In this document: positions 8,873 to 19,677 of the stretch, piece after piece
How the letters are laid out: every line of letters begins with the position of its first letter
How positions within the stretch are numbered: position 1 is the first letter of the stretch
Assembly (NCBI RefSeq): GCF_015694735.1
Contig: NZ_JADQDP010000002.1
Span: 744,001-808,000, forward strand
Length of the DNA: 64,000 nucleotides
Direction of reading: 5' to 3'
Source: Hymenobacter properus
GTDB lineage: Bacteria; Bacteroidota; Bacteroidia; Cytophagales; Hymenobacteraceae
Notes under the pieces: generated by a model
Databases searched by the model: none
Seen by the model: only the letters and a program-made list of their open reading frames with translations
Told to the model about the DNA's origin: nothing
Program-made: the position numbers and the translations under genes

Positions 8873-9271
8873 TTGTTTTTGAAGGCACTTCATTCTACCT
8901 CGACTTTCTTCTTGCTCCTTTCCGTCGCTGGTTTCGTCAGTTGCAATTCAGAACGCGTCACCAGCAGCCCCTCTTCGTTGCGGGGGCAGGAAGAGGTGCG
9001 ATTCCGCGCGGCCCCCGGCAGTGCCCCGGTATTGGTGGGCCGGGTGCAAGTGGTAGATGAGGCCGGAAGATTCCCCGTAGCCAAAGCATTGGTTTCAATC
9101 GATGGCCAAGCACACTACACCGATGCGTTCGGGGCGTACCGTGTACCCGTCGCGCCCGGCAAGCACCAGGTGGTCGTGGAGCATACGGGCATGCGCCCTG
9201 CCCGCACCACGGTCAAGGTGGAGCCCGGCGATTCCGTGCAGGTCACCTTTTACCTGCGCCACAACGACTGA
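8873..9271 (+). CDS. Small lipoprotein with a carboxypeptidase-regulatory-like fold
   Basis: 132 residues. The N-terminal hydrophobic stretch ends in VAGFVSC, a lipobox with Cys24, so it should be lipid-anchored. The rest (GRVQVVDEAGRFPVAKALVS, YTDAFGAYRVPVAPGKHQVV, TVKVEPGDSVQVTFYL) is an Ig-like carboxypeptidase-regulatory/CNA-B type beta-sandwich. Such domains occur on surface proteins of this phylum as structural modules. There is no catalytic part, and its role is unknown. Confidence 0.8.
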   Translation: MFLKALHSTSTFFLLLSVAGFVSCNSERVTSSPSSLRGQEEVRFRAAPGSAPVLVGRVQVVDEAGRFPVAKALVSIDGQAHYTDAFGAYRVPVAPGKHQVVVEHTGMRPARTTVKVEPGDSVQVTFYLRHND

Positions 9272-9572
9272 ACACGCAGTGGCAGTCGAGGTATGACAGC
9301 CGACGGAATGAGCGTCGCCTTGATTTAAGCCTTGGCTCCGTTGTTCACCTGAGCACTGGCTACCTGCTGTGCAGGCCCTCAAGCCGCACCACGTCAACCA
9401 GCACGAGTGGCCAGGCAACGGTCCAACGTGCTGCATCGGCCTCTGGCAAGAAAAGACCGACGAGTCTGTGCGCATTCCATTGCCGCCCGCCGTTGCTATC
9501 TGGTAACGCTGGGGCGGGCACCTGCCCATTGGCGTGCACGGAACAGATGGCATCGCCATTTTAAGAGAAAAT
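9272..9572. other. Non-coding stretch
   Basis: About 300 nt between the lipoprotein stop and a leftward terminator. Reading frames here are short or are shadows that run into neighbouring genes. I recognise no RNA, repeat or gene remnant. Confidence 0.5.
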
Positions 9573-9604
9573 AAAAAGCCCCGGCCAACTGGCCAGGGCT
9601 TTTG
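9573..9604 (-). terminator. Terminator of the 9624-9890 gene
   Basis: Read leftward, the hairpin aaaagccctggcca/tggccggggcttttt is followed by T-rich sequence. It begins 20 nt downstream of the stop at 9624. Confidence 0.8.
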
Positions 9605-9623
9605 TGTAGCGGGGCGCCAAAGG

Positions 9624-9890
9624 CTAATTGAGCCATACCCGCTCGATGATTTCAAATCGGTGCTGGCTGAAGGCATTAAAATAGGGCGCTTCGCCCTGAA
9701 AGCCCAGCACGTGCACTAGTTCCGTTCCTTCGGCCTTGCCCTCCGTCACGCGCACGGGGTAAATCTGGCCCTCAACTGGCCAATCGCCTACGTGCTTGGC
9801 CGGACGGTTGCTGTCGTCTACGCACACGGCGTAGTCGATGAAGGGCGCGGTGGTGGTGGCTTCGGCGAGGGTGTGGTTAGTTACTTCCAT
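9624..9890 (-). CDS. Conserved-looking 88-residue hypothetical protein
   Basis: A short acidic soluble protein without a signal peptide. The segment CVDDSNRPAKHVGDWPVEG followed by QIYPVRV resembles a small family often seen in Bacteroidota genomes and phages, with pattern C-DDSNRP-x(n)-W-x(n)-G-x-Y-x-V. Its function is unknown to me. A good terminator follows. A 10-bp hairpin (9904-9932) lies just upstream of the start and may belong to its leader. Confidence 0.7.
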   Translation of the reverse strand: MEVTNHTLAEATTTAPFIDYAVCVDDSNRPAKHVGDWPVEGQIYPVRVTEGKAEGTELVHVLGFQGEAPYFNAFSQHRFEIIERVWLN

Positions 9891-9903
9891 AATTTAAAAT
9901 TAC

Positions 9904-9932
9904 AAACGGCCAGCGGATGAGACTGGCCGTTT
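9904..9932. other. Hairpin upstream of the 9890 start
   Basis: A perfect 10-bp stem, aaacggccag/ctggccgttt, with a 9-nt loop. It could be a leader hairpin of the leftward gene or a terminator. No gene to its right ends here. Confidence 0.5.
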
Positions 9933-10173
9933 GGTATGGCTCTGGTGTTTCCTCAGCTTGGCCAGCAGCTGGTGTCCACTAATGCAATAGTAGCCGCTCT
10001 GCCAGTATAACGCAAGTATTGTAGGTTATGATTCCAAGAACAAGTCAAGCGTCGTACGCCACGGCTGCCACGCGGCGGGATGGAATCCCGTGCGCCGGGC
10101 ATTGAAACCGTCGAGCAAGCACTCATATTGAGAGTTATAAGCCAGCACCTACCAGCCCTGCCAGAAATAACCA
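9933..10173. other. Non-coding stretch
   Basis: About 240 nt with no credible ORF or RNA. It leads into the long inverted repeat at 10174. Confidence 0.45.
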
Positions 10174-10244
10174 GAGCCCAGTACGTCTGAATAAAAACCC
10201 TCACCGCCTTGCGGTGAGGGTTTTTATTCAGACGTACTGGGCTC
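10174..10244. repeat. Perfect 34-bp inverted repeat with a 3-nt loop
   Basis: The arms 10174-10207 and 10211-10244 are exactly complementary, from gagcccagtacgtctg outward to aaccctcaccgc inward, around ctt. The inner part (ataaaaaccctcaccgc and complement) looks like a bidirectional terminator. It ends 10 nt from the paoC-like stop codon. The perfect outer arms are longer than a terminator needs. Confidence 0.9.
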
Positions 10245-10254
10245 GAATCAGCCA

Positions 10255-12489
10255 CTACACCAGCTTGTCCGGCGTGATGGGCAGCTCGCGCACGCGCTTG
10301 CCGGTGGCGTTGAACACGGCGTTGGCAATGGCCGGGGCCACGCCGATGGTGGCAATCTCGCCGATGCCTTTGGTGCCCAGCGCGTTCACGTGCGGGTCGG
10401 GCTGGTTCACGAAGTACACCTCTACGGCCGGCGCGTCGGCGTGCACGGGCACGTGGTAGTCGGCCAGGTCCTTGGTCACGTAGCGGCCGAAACGGTCGTC
10501 GATGATGGCGTGCTCCATCAGGGCCATGCCGATGCCGCCCACGGCGCCGCCTTTCATCTGGTTGCCGGCGGTTTTTTCGTTCACAATGGTGCCGGCATCG
10601 GCGCAGCTCACCAGCTTGCTCACGCGCACCTCGCCGGTCAGCTCGTGCACGCGCACCTCGGCAAAATGCACCGAAAACGAGTACATAGAATACTTCTGCC
10701 CCTCGCCGCTGGGCTTCGATTCCACGGTCACGGCCGTGCCGCCGGCCTGCTTCACCAAGTCGGCGTAGGCGGCGCGGGCAGCGGGGTTGCCGGCCAAGGT
10801 GAGGTGGTTGTCGGTAAAAGTTATGTCTTCTTTTTTGGCGGTGGCAAAAGCGCCGTTGCTAGCCGCGGCCAGCTCGCGCAACTTGTCTTTCAAGGCCAGG
10901 CAGGCTTCCTGCACGGCCGGGCCCACGGTGTTCACAATGGCCGAGCCGCCTTGGGTGGGGGCCTGGGCAAAGTCGGAATTGCCCCACTCGAAGCGGATTT
11001 TCTCTGGGGCCAGGCCCAGGGTATCGGCCGCAATCTGCGTCATGGCCGTGCCGGTGCCAGGACCAATGTCCGTCACGGCGCTTTGCAGCAGCACGGTGCC
11101 GTTGGGCAGCAGCTGGGCGCTGGCCTTGGAGGAGCCCCGGTGCGCCCCAAAGGTGCCCACGCCCATGCCGTAGCCCACCAGCCATTCGCCGTCGCGCAGG
11201 GCGCCGGGCTTAAGCTGGCGCTTGTTCCAGCCGATGCGCTGGGCGCCGGCCTGGTAGCATTCCTTCAGAAACTTGCTGCTCCAGGGACGGTCCTTTTCGG
11301 GGTCCTGCTCGGTGTAGTTGCGCATGCGGAATTCCAGCGGGTCGAGGTTCAGCAGGTGAGCCATTTCGTCCATGGCCGATTCCAGGGCGAAGGCGCCGGT
11401 GGCCTCACCCGGGCCGCGCATCCAGATGGGCGAGCCTATATCGAGCGCCGCCAGCCGGTAGCGGGTGGTCAGGTTCGGCGACTGATACATCATCTTGGTC
11501 TGCCCCAGGGTCGATTCGGTAAACTCCTCATAAGTAGAAGTCTGACCGATGCTCTCGTGGGTGATGGCCGTGATTTTGCCGTCGGCCGTGGCACTCATGC
11601 CGATTTTCTGCCAGGTGTGGGGCCGGTAGCCCACCATCGTGAACATCTGCTCGCGCGTGAGCATCAGCTTCACGGGCCGGTTCACCACTTTAGCCGCAAT
11701 AATGGCCGCCGACTCGTGGGGCCAGCTGTGCAGGGCGTTGCCGAAGGCCCCGCCCACGAAGGTGGCAATGACTTTCACGTTGGCCTCGGGCAGGCCCCAC
11801 TGCCGCGCAAAGTCGCGGCGGGTGGCCATGGTGCCCTGGGTTTTGTCGTAGAGCGTGAGCCGGTCGGGCGCCTCCCAGTGCGCCGTGATGGACTGCAGCT
11901 CCATGGGGTGGTGCACCTCGGTCGGTATCACGTATTCGGCTTCCAGCTTGAGGGCGCCGGTTTTGTAGGCGTCCACCTGCCCGCGCTGGTAGTCGGCCGT
12001 GGGCGACTTCGGGTTCTTCTTGGCCTGGGTGGGCAGGAAGGCGTTGGGCTTGGCGGCTTCCAGGTTGGTGAGGTGCTTTTCGGCAGCGTACCGGGCCTGC
12101 ACCAGCCGCGCCGCGAAGCGGGCCCGCTCCAGCGTGTCGGCCACCACCACGGCAATGGGCTGGTCGTTGAAGCGAATGTTGTCGTCTACGAGCACCTGCA
12201 GAGCGCTGCCCACCGTTTGCGGCTGCGAGGGGTCTTTGCCGGCGGGCTTGATGCCGGGCGCCTTGGGCGCGTTGAGGTGGGTGATGACGGCCAGCACGCC
12301 CGGAGCCCGCTCGGCAGCTTTGGTGTCGAGGCCCGTGAGGCGGCCCTTGGCGATGGTGCTGCCCACCAGCACGGCGTAGGCCATATTGGGCAGCTCGTAC
12401 TCGGCCGAATACTTGGCCGCGCCGGTCACTTTCTGGCGGCCGTCCACCCGGTTCATGGGCTTGCCAATTTTCTTTTCTGGGGCGTTCAT
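10255..12489 (-). CDS. paoC: Molybdopterin-binding subunit of aldehyde/xanthine oxidoreductase (PaoC-type)
   Basis: 744 residues, the large subunit of the xanthine oxidase family. The N-terminal part (KVTGAAKYSAEY) matches the Ald_Xan_dh_C 'a/b hammerhead' domain. The middle and C-terminal parts carry the Moco-binding motifs FVGGAFGNA and MRGPGEATGAFALE, and the catalytic Glu711 lies in GTKGIGEIAT. With PaoB and PaoA it would oxidise aldehydes or related hydroxylatable substrates and pass electrons through FAD and Fe-S centres. The size fits three-subunit PaoABC enzymes. It has no signal peptide of its own. A palindromic repeat fills the gap to paoB. The maturation chaperone gene is not seen here. 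Confidence 0.93.
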   Translation of the reverse strand: MNAPEKKIGKPMNRVDGRQKVTGAAKYSAEYELPNMAYAVLVGSTIAKGRLTGLDTKAAERAPGVLAVITHLNAPKAPGIKPAGKDPSQPQTVGSALQVLVDDNIRFNDQPIAVVVADTLERARFAARLVQARYAAEKHLTNLEAAKPNAFLPTQAKKNPKSPTADYQRGQVDAYKTGALKLEAEYVIPTEVHHPMELQSITAHWEAPDRLTLYDKTQGTMATRRDFARQWGLPEANVKVIATFVGGAFGNALHSWPHESAAIIAAKVVNRPVKLMLTREQMFTMVGYRPHTWQKIGMSATADGKITAITHESIGQTSTYEEFTESTLGQTKMMYQSPNLTTRYRLAALDIGSPIWMRGPGEATGAFALESAMDEMAHLLNLDPLEFRMRNYTEQDPEKDRPWSSKFLKECYQAGAQRIGWNKRQLKPGALRDGEWLVGYGMGVGTFGAHRGSSKASAQLLPNGTVLLQSAVTDIGPGTGTAMTQIAADTLGLAPEKIRFEWGNSDFAQAPTQGGSAIVNTVGPAVQEACLALKDKLRELAAASNGAFATAKKEDITFTDNHLTLAGNPAARAAYADLVKQAGGTAVTVESKPSGEGQKYSMYSFSVHFAEVRVHELTGEVRVSKLVSCADAGTIVNEKTAGNQMKGGAVGGIGMALMEHAIIDDRFGRYVTKDLADYHVPVHADAPAVEVYFVNQPDPHVNALGTKGIGEIATIGVAPAIANAVFNATGKRVRELPITPDKLV

Positions 12490-12515
12490 AAGGAGAAAGT
12501 GCTTATGCTATAGCA

Positions 12516-12616
12516 CGTCATGCCGAGCGCAGTCGAGGCATCTCGCATGCCGAAGTAAACCAATCGATTGAGTTGCGTTGCGCACGCGAGATGCCTCGGC
12601 TGCGCTCGGCATGACG
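12516..12616. repeat. Palindromic repeat, family B (copy 1), inside the pao operon
   Basis: The arms 12516-12546 and 12586-12616 (cgtcatgccgagcgcagt.. and its complement) differ at one base. The element abuts the paoB stop codon (12617) with no spacer and lies 27 nt before the paoC start, so it is transcribed within the operon. Confidence 0.9.
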
Positions 12617-13597
12617 CTATACCGCAGCGGCCGTTTTCAGGGCTTGCACAATTGCGTTGGGGCCCAGACGCAGCTTGTATTCATTGTATTTGAAGGCCTT
12701 GGCGCCCTGCATGGCCACGGCGGCAGCTTGCTGGAACGTGGCTTCCGTGGCCGGTTTGCCCACCAGCGCCTGCTCAGCGGCGGTGAGGCGCCAGGGCTTG
12801 TGCGCCACACCACCCATCGCGAGCCGCGCCGCCCTAATGGTGCCATTGTCGATATCCAGCGCCGCGGCCACCGAGAGCAGGGCGAAGGCGTAGCTGGCCC
12901 GCTCGCGCACTTTCTGGTAGTGCACGTGCTTGGTGAAGGGGCTGTCGGGCAGGTCCACGGCCGTAATTAGTTCGCCGGGCTCCAGGTTGGTGTCCTTTTC
13001 GGGCGTGTCGCCGGGCAGGCGGTGGAAGTCGGCAAAGGGGATGCTGCGGTTGCCCTTGGGGCCGCTCACCTGCACGGTGGCATCGAGGGCCACGAGGGCC
13101 ACGCTCATGTCGGAGGGGTGCACGGCAATGCACTTGTCGCTGAATCCGAAAATGGCGTGCATGCGGTTGATGCCTTCCAGCGCGCCGCAGCCGGAGCCGG
13201 GCTGGCGCTTGTTGCAGGGCATGGTGATGTCGTAGAAGTAGGCGCAGCGAGTGCGCTGCAGCATGTTGCCGCCCACGGTAGCCATGTTGCGCAACTGCGG
13301 GCTGGCCCCGGCATTCAGTGCCAGAGCCAGCAGTGGGTGCCGCTCGCGCACCTGCCGGTCGTTGGCTACGGTGGAGTTCAGGGCCAGGGCACCGATGCGC
13401 AGGGTATTGCCCTCCCGCTCGATTTTGCGGAAGTCTAGGCGGTTGATGTCGACCAACTTTTGCGGGGTCATCACGCCGCGCTTCATCAAATCCACGAGGT
13501 TAGTGCCGCCGGCAATGAAGCGGGCGTTGGCGTCTTTGGCCACTGCGTCGATGGCGGCCTGCGGCTTGGTGGGCCGCACGTACTGAAACTGGTTCAT
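12617..13597 (-). CDS. paoB: FAD-binding subunit of aldehyde oxidoreductase (PaoB-type)
   Basis: 326 residues from ATG 13597. The family motifs FIAGGTNLVDLMKRGV and NMATVGGNMLQRT bind FAD. Four cysteines (Cys118, 128, 137 and 156, in CAYFYD, MPCNKR, SGCGA, DKCIA) lie in the insertion that carries an extra [4Fe-4S] cluster in PaoB-like subunits. The protein relays electrons between the 2Fe-2S subunit and the Mo subunit. Its ATG overlaps the paoA stop codon (ATGA), indicating translational coupling. The longer upstream frame was rejected because it lies inside paoA. Confidence 0.93.
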   Translation of the reverse strand: MNQFQYVRPTKPQAAIDAVAKDANARFIAGGTNLVDLMKRGVMTPQKLVDINRLDFRKIEREGNTLRIGALALNSTVANDRQVRERHPLLALALNAGASPQLRNMATVGGNMLQRTRCAYFYDITMPCNKRQPGSGCGALEGINRMHAIFGFSDKCIAVHPSDMSVALVALDATVQVSGPKGNRSIPFADFHRLPGDTPEKDTNLEPGELITAVDLPDSPFTKHVHYQKVRERASYAFALLSVAAALDIDNGTIRAARLAMGGVAHKPWRLTAAEQALVGKPATEATFQQAAAVAMQGAKAFKYNEYKLRLGPNAIVQALKTAAAV

Positions 13598-14226
13598 ACC
13601 TTTTGCCCTCCCGATTTCACGTCCTGAATGGCGGCCACAATGTTGGTGTAAGCCCCGCAGCGGCAGATGTTGCCACTCATGTACTCCCGGATTTCGGCCT
13701 CCGAGCCGGCGTGGCCCTCGCGCACGCAGGCCACGGCGCTCATAATCTGGCCCGGGGTGCAGTAGCCGCACTGGAAGCCGTCGTGCTTCACGAACGCCTC
13801 CTGCATGGGGTGCAGCTTGTCGCCGTCGGCCAGGCCCTCAATGGTGGTGATTTCCTGGCCGTCGTGCATCACCGCGAAGCTCAGGCAGCTGTTCACGCGC
13901 TGACCATCCACGTGCACGGTGCAGGCGCCGCACTGCCCGTAGTCGCAGCCTTTTTTGGTGCCGGTCAGGTTTAGGTTTTCGCGCAGCAAGTCGAGCAGCG
14001 TGGTGCGCGGCTCCACCGAGAGCTTGTATTTCTTGCCGTTTACTTTCAGGCTCAGCGGCACTTTCTCGATGGATTCAGCCACCCGCTCGTCCAGCTTAGC
14101 CTCGGCAGCCGACACCACCGGGGCCGGCACCAGGGCCAGGGCCGTGAGTAGCGATGACTGCTTGAGGAAATTGCGGCGGTTTTCGTCGTGGGGCGCCGGC
14201 ACGTCCGGCTCGGGGTTCATCGCCAT
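13594..14226 (-). CDS. paoA: [2Fe-2S] subunit of aldehyde oxidoreductase with Tat signal (PaoA-type)
   Basis: 210 residues from ATG 14226. The N-terminus has a twin-arginine signal (ENRRNFLKQSS then LLTALALVPAPVVSAA), so the complex should be exported folded to the periplasm; only this subunit carries the signal. Next come a plant-type ferredoxin domain (CDYGQCGACTVHVDG with a distal Cys) and a second [2Fe-2S] domain (CGYCTPGQ and ICRCGAYTNI). It is the first gene of the leftward operon paoA-paoB-paoC. An ATG two codons further in is possible. Confidence 0.93.
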   Translation of the reverse strand: MAMNPEPDVPAPHDENRRNFLKQSSLLTALALVPAPVVSAAEAKLDERVAESIEKVPLSLKVNGKKYKLSVEPRTTLLDLLRENLNLTGTKKGCDYGQCGACTVHVDGQRVNSCLSFAVMHDGQEITTIEGLADGDKLHPMQEAFVKHDGFQCGYCTPGQIMSAVACVREGHAGSEAEIREYMSGNICRCGAYTNIVAAIQDVKSGGQKV

Positions 14227-14441
14227 AGAAGGAAAGGAATGGAAGTGAGAGCAAAAGATAAGCAATGTGCCAGCCCTAAGCCAGGCTGATGCCAGCGGGC
14301 CCAAGAACAGCCGTCGCTGGGATTAACCAACCACAAGCGGCCCCAGAGGTTACCGGTCGCGCTTTCTTTTAAGAGGATTAGTTGTGCGGTAAAGATGCTT
14401 CGCTGCGCTCTGCATGATGGGCTGTACCCGATTCAGCCCCG
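14227..14441. other. Intergenic region with a solitary family-B arm
   Basis: This holds the promoter region of paoA (leftward) and, at 14393-14419, a single right arm of the family-B repeat (agatgcttcgctgcgctctg, then catgatg) without a partner arm nearby. It looks like a decayed or half element. Confidence 0.6.
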
Positions 14442-16049
14442 CTACTCCGTGCCCAGCAGCTGCGGCTGTTTCTCACGCAGCTTGTACTCCTCCAAATCCA
14501 GGATGGTGAGGTACTTGCGGATGATTTCCTCGTCGAACTCCATGCGGTGGTTCATCTCGTGCAGCAGGGTGCGCTGCTGGTCGAGCAGCTGCAGGTAGCT
14601 TTGGTGGAAGCGGTGCAGGCGGTCGTCGGGCGGGCCGGCGGGGGCTTCGAGTTGGTGGGTGAAAAAGGCCGCGTCGAGCTGCAGGCGGGCGCGCAGGTTT
14701 TGCATGTAGTCGCTGGGCGGGCCGTCGGCGGCTTCCACGGAGCGAAGGGCTTGCAGGGCCAGCTTTTTCTGCAAAATCAATTCCTGCTGCTCGGGCGCAA
14801 TGGGCTGGTGACTGGCCACCGGCTTCACCATACGAATGAGCCAGGGCAGCGTGAGCCCCTGAAAAACCAGCGTGACGAGGATGACCACGAAGGTGATGAA
14901 CAAAATCAGGTTGCGGTAGGGGAAGGGCTGGCCCTGCGGCGTAAGCAGCGGAATGGACAGCGCCGCCGCCAACGACACCACCCCGCGCATGCCCGCCCAG
15001 CCCAGCACCACCGGCCCGCGCCAGCCCGGGTTGGCATCGGCCACGGTGATGAAGTGGCTGGCAAACCTGGTAAAGAGCACCGCCCCAAAGGAGCACAGCA
15101 GCCGAGCCAGCACCAGCGTGAGCGAAATCAGCAGCCCGTAGCCAATGGCCGGGCCCAGGCCGCCGTCGAGCTGCTGGGTGATGGCGGGCAGCTCCAGCCC
15201 GATGAGCAGAAACACCAGCCCGTTCAGCACGAAGCTCAGCACGCTCCATACGTCGATGCTCTCGATGCGGCTGCGGTAGGTGAGCATGGCGTGGCGCTGG
15301 CTGGAGAGTAGCAGGCCGCCGCTCACCACGGCCAGCACACCGGAATAGTGGAAATGCTCGGCCGCGTAGTAAAGGCAGTAGGGTGTGAGCAGGGTAAGCA
15401 CCGTGTCGATGCTGGGCGTGGTGGGCAGCCAGCGGTGAATGGCGTAGAACACCAGCCCGATGCCCATGCCAATGGCCGTGCCCATCACAATGACTAGAAA
15501 AAAGCTGCCCGCCGCCGCGCTAAACGCAAACTGCCCCGTGAGCACGGCCGCCAGCGCAAACCGAAACACTATCAGCGAAGAAGCGTCATTCAGCAGGCTT
15601 TCGCCCTCGATGATGCTCACCATCTGGCGCGGCACCTGCACGTTGCGCATGATGGTGGTAGCCGAAATGGCATCGGGCGGCGACACGATGCCGCCCAGCA
15701 GAAACCCCAGCGCCAGTGTGAACCCCGGAATGAGCGAGTGCGCCACCACCGCCACGATGCATGAGGTGATAATAACCACCGGAAACGCGAAGCTGGCAAT
15801 CACCCGCCGCCACTTCCAGAATTCCTTCCACGACACCTGCCAGGCCGCCTCATACAGCAGCGGCGGCAGAAACACCAGAAACACAATTTCCGGGTCGATG
15901 GTGATGTTGGCAAACCAGCCCGTGACGCTCAGGGCCAGCCCGCCCAGCACCAGCACAATGGGGTAGGCCAGCCGCAGCTTCTGGGCCAGCATCACCAGCG
16001 CCAGAATGATGAGCACCAGAAAAACGAACTCGAAGAACAGGTTTTGCAT
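14442..16049 (-). CDS. Na+/H+ antiporter, CPA1 family
   Basis: About 535 residues from ATG 16049. It has ~12 membrane segments and a ~110-residue cytoplasmic C-terminal tail that is helical and charged. CPA1 signatures are visible: GGIVSPPDAISAT, EGESLLNDASSLIVF (the transport Asn-Asp pair), and later GWAGMRGVVSLAAALSIP. The family exchanges Na+ (or K+) for H+ across the inner membrane for pH and salt homeostasis. The upstream in-frame ATG at 16100 is less likely. It seems monocistronic. Confidence 0.93.
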   Translation of the reverse strand: MQNLFFEFVFLVLIILALVMLAQKLRLAYPIVLVLGGLALSVTGWFANITIDPEIVFLVFLPPLLYEAAWQVSWKEFWKWRRVIASFAFPVVIITSCIVAVVAHSLIPGFTLALGFLLGGIVSPPDAISATTIMRNVQVPRQMVSIIEGESLLNDASSLIVFRFALAAVLTGQFAFSAAAGSFFLVIVMGTAIGMGIGLVFYAIHRWLPTTPSIDTVLTLLTPYCLYYAAEHFHYSGVLAVVSGGLLLSSQRHAMLTYRSRIESIDVWSVLSFVLNGLVFLLIGLELPAITQQLDGGLGPAIGYGLLISLTLVLARLLCSFGAVLFTRFASHFITVADANPGWRGPVVLGWAGMRGVVSLAAALSIPLLTPQGQPFPYRNLILFITFVVILVTLVFQGLTLPWLIRMVKPVASHQPIAPEQQELILQKKLALQALRSVEAADGPPSDYMQNLRARLQLDAAFFTHQLEAPAGPPDDRLHRFHQSYLQLLDQQRTLLHEMNHRMEFDEEIIRKYLTILDLEEYKLREKQPQLLGTE

Positions 16050-16157
16050 GGGGGAGAGCCGGGCGTAAAACAGCGAAAGCCCAATGCTGGGCTTTCGCAA
16101 GGTAATTCGTCACCTGCTCGTTCGGCTGTTCGGCAGCTGCTGAGCCACTGGCAAAAC

Positions 16158-16183
16158 GGTCATGCCGAGCGCAGCCGAGGCAT
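16158..16183. repeat. Solitary family-B repeat arm
   Basis: ggtcatgccgagcgcagccg then aggcat matches the left arm of family B but has no complementary partner. It sits 15 nt from a complete B2 element. Confidence 0.65.
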
Positions 16184-16197
16184 ATCAACTGCGCCGC

Positions 16198-16288
16198 CTG
16201 TCATCCTAAGCGCAGCGAAGGACCTTCTCACGGCTGAACAACTAATGTTTAAACGTGATAAGGTCCTTCGCTGCGCTCAGGATGACAG
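16198..16288. repeat. Palindromic repeat, family B, subtype B2 (copy 1)
   Basis: The 29-bp arms 16198-16226 and 16260-16288 read ctgtcatcctaagcgcagcg.. and the complement with one mismatch. The core is aaggacctt/aaggtcctt instead of gcatctcgc. It lies 9 nt downstream of the GH97 stop codon. Confidence 0.9.
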
Positions 16289-16297
16289 AGGATTGAG

Positions 16298-18448
<2,151 letters not shown>

Positions 18449-18530
18449 CTAGAGCGGGTGTGAAAACGTTTGCACAAATGTCATGATTCTTTCGGAATGC
18501 GCAAGTGCACCCAGTTGGTAGCCGCCTGCC

Positions 18531-18621
18531 GGTCATGCTGAGCAGAGTCGAAGCATCTCTACCGCAATAATATGTGATTACGTTGCGCGGGAGAGATGCT
18601 TCGACTCCGCTCAGCATGACC
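18531..18621. repeat. Palindromic repeat, family B (copy 2)
   Basis: The 30-bp arms 18531-18560 and 18592-18621 (ggtcatgctgagcagagtcg.. and complement) have one mismatch. This is the only complete copy not next to a stop codon: it lies between the divergent starts of GH97 and the deacetylase. Confidence 0.9.
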
Positions 18622-18707
18622 GACAACAAATTTTCACCGGTTGCTTTGTGCCTTGGCATCAGTTGCTCCAAACCGGCCACTACGGTGCTTATTTCGTTAC
18701 CTACCCG

Positions 18708-19607
18708 ATGCTGTCCATTGCCCTCGCCCCCAACTACGACCACCCGCTACCTGTCGGCCACCGCTTCCCCATGCTGAAATACGAGCTGCTGCCCGAGCAG
18801 CTTCTCCATGAAGGCACTGCCACCGCGGCCGACTTCTTCGTGGCCCAGCCCCCACCCGACGAGGACATTCTGCGGGTGCACGACGCCGACTACTACCAGC
18901 GCCTCCGCCTCGGCCAGCTCACCCGGCAGGAGGAGAGGGCCACCGGCTTCCCGTGGTCGGCGCAGCTGTTCGAGCGCGAAATCACCATCCTGGGCGGCAC
19001 CATTGAGTGCGCGCGCCGGGCCCTCGCGCACGGCGTAGCTTTCAATATCGCCGGCGGTACCCACCACGCCTTCTGCGACCGGGGCGAGGGCTTCTGCCTG
19101 CTCAACGACCAGGCTGCCGCGGCTGCCTGGCTGCTGGCCCACGGCCACGCCCGCCAGGTCCTCATCGTCGACCTCGACGTGCACCAAGGCAACGGCACGG
19201 CCACCATTTTTCGCGATGAGCCGCGGGTATTCACCTTCTCCATGCACGGTGCCCGCAACTACCCCGCCCGCAAAGAGCATTCCGACCTCGACCTGCCCCT
19301 GCCCGACGGCACCGACGACGCCTCGTACCTCAAGCTGCTGGCCGACACGCTTCCGCGCCTGCTAACCGACGTGCGGCCCGATTTTGTGTTCTACCTCGCT
19401 GGCGTCGACGTGCTGGCCACCGACAAGCTGGGCCACCTCGCCCTCACCCGCGAAGGCTGCCGCCAGCGCGACGAACTCGTGTTGCGCCTCTGTCAGCAGC
19501 ACCGGCTGCCCGTGGTGGTGTGCATGGGCGGCGGCTACTCCGAGCGCATCGCCGATATCGTGGAGGCGCACGCCAATACGTTTCGGGTGGCGGCGGGCAT
19601 CTATTAG
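18708..19607 (+). CDS. Histone-deacetylase-family (AcuC-like) deacetylase
   Basis: 299 residues from ATG 18708. The class I/II HDAC fold is supported by AGGTHHAFCDRGEGFC (the catalytic His pair), VDLDVHQGNGT (Zn-binding Asp and His) and LAGVDVLATDKLG (Zn-binding Asp). In bacteria such enzymes deacetylate acetyl-CoA synthetase, acetylpolyamines or similar small substrates; which one applies here cannot be said. There is no signal peptide. The upstream ATG at 18648 would add 20 residues that do not fit the family start. Confidence 0.92.
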   Translation: MLSIALAPNYDHPLPVGHRFPMLKYELLPEQLLHEGTATAADFFVAQPPPDEDILRVHDADYYQRLRLGQLTRQEERATGFPWSAQLFEREITILGGTIECARRALAHGVAFNIAGGTHHAFCDRGEGFCLLNDQAAAAAWLLAHGHARQVLIVDLDVHQGNGTATIFRDEPRVFTFSMHGARNYPARKEHSDLDLPLPDGTDDASYLKLLADTLPRLLTDVRPDFVFYLAGVDVLATDKLGHLALTREGCRQRDELVLRLCQQHRLPVVVCMGGGYSERIADIVEAHANTFRVAAGIY

Positions 19608-19677
19608 CGGTGAATGGTTAACGATTAATGAATAGTAGCCCGTATGCATGTGGTCACTACCCACTAACCGTTCATCG
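19608..19677. repeat. Degenerate inverted-repeat spacer between convergent genes
   Basis: 70 nt built from related units (gtgaatggttaacgat on one side; the complement resembles it on the other) between the deacetylase and methyltransferase stops. It is similar in style to family E at 20383-20487, but the pairing is poor, so this is tentative. Confidence 0.35.

Noticed and set aside
8842-9060. 72-codon + strand frame overlapping the lipoprotein start
   Set aside because: Alternative frame of the lipoprotein gene, whose lipobox and beta-sandwich motifs are convincing.
9095-9676. 193-codon minus-strand frame
   Set aside because: It overlaps the lipoprotein and a terminator, is rich in Cys, Arg and Ser without pattern, and matches nothing.
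10390-12513. Long open frame on the + strand opposite paoC
   Set aside because: The G+C-rich third positions of the real leftward gene keep the opposite frame open; composition (His, Gly, Val runs) shows no domain.
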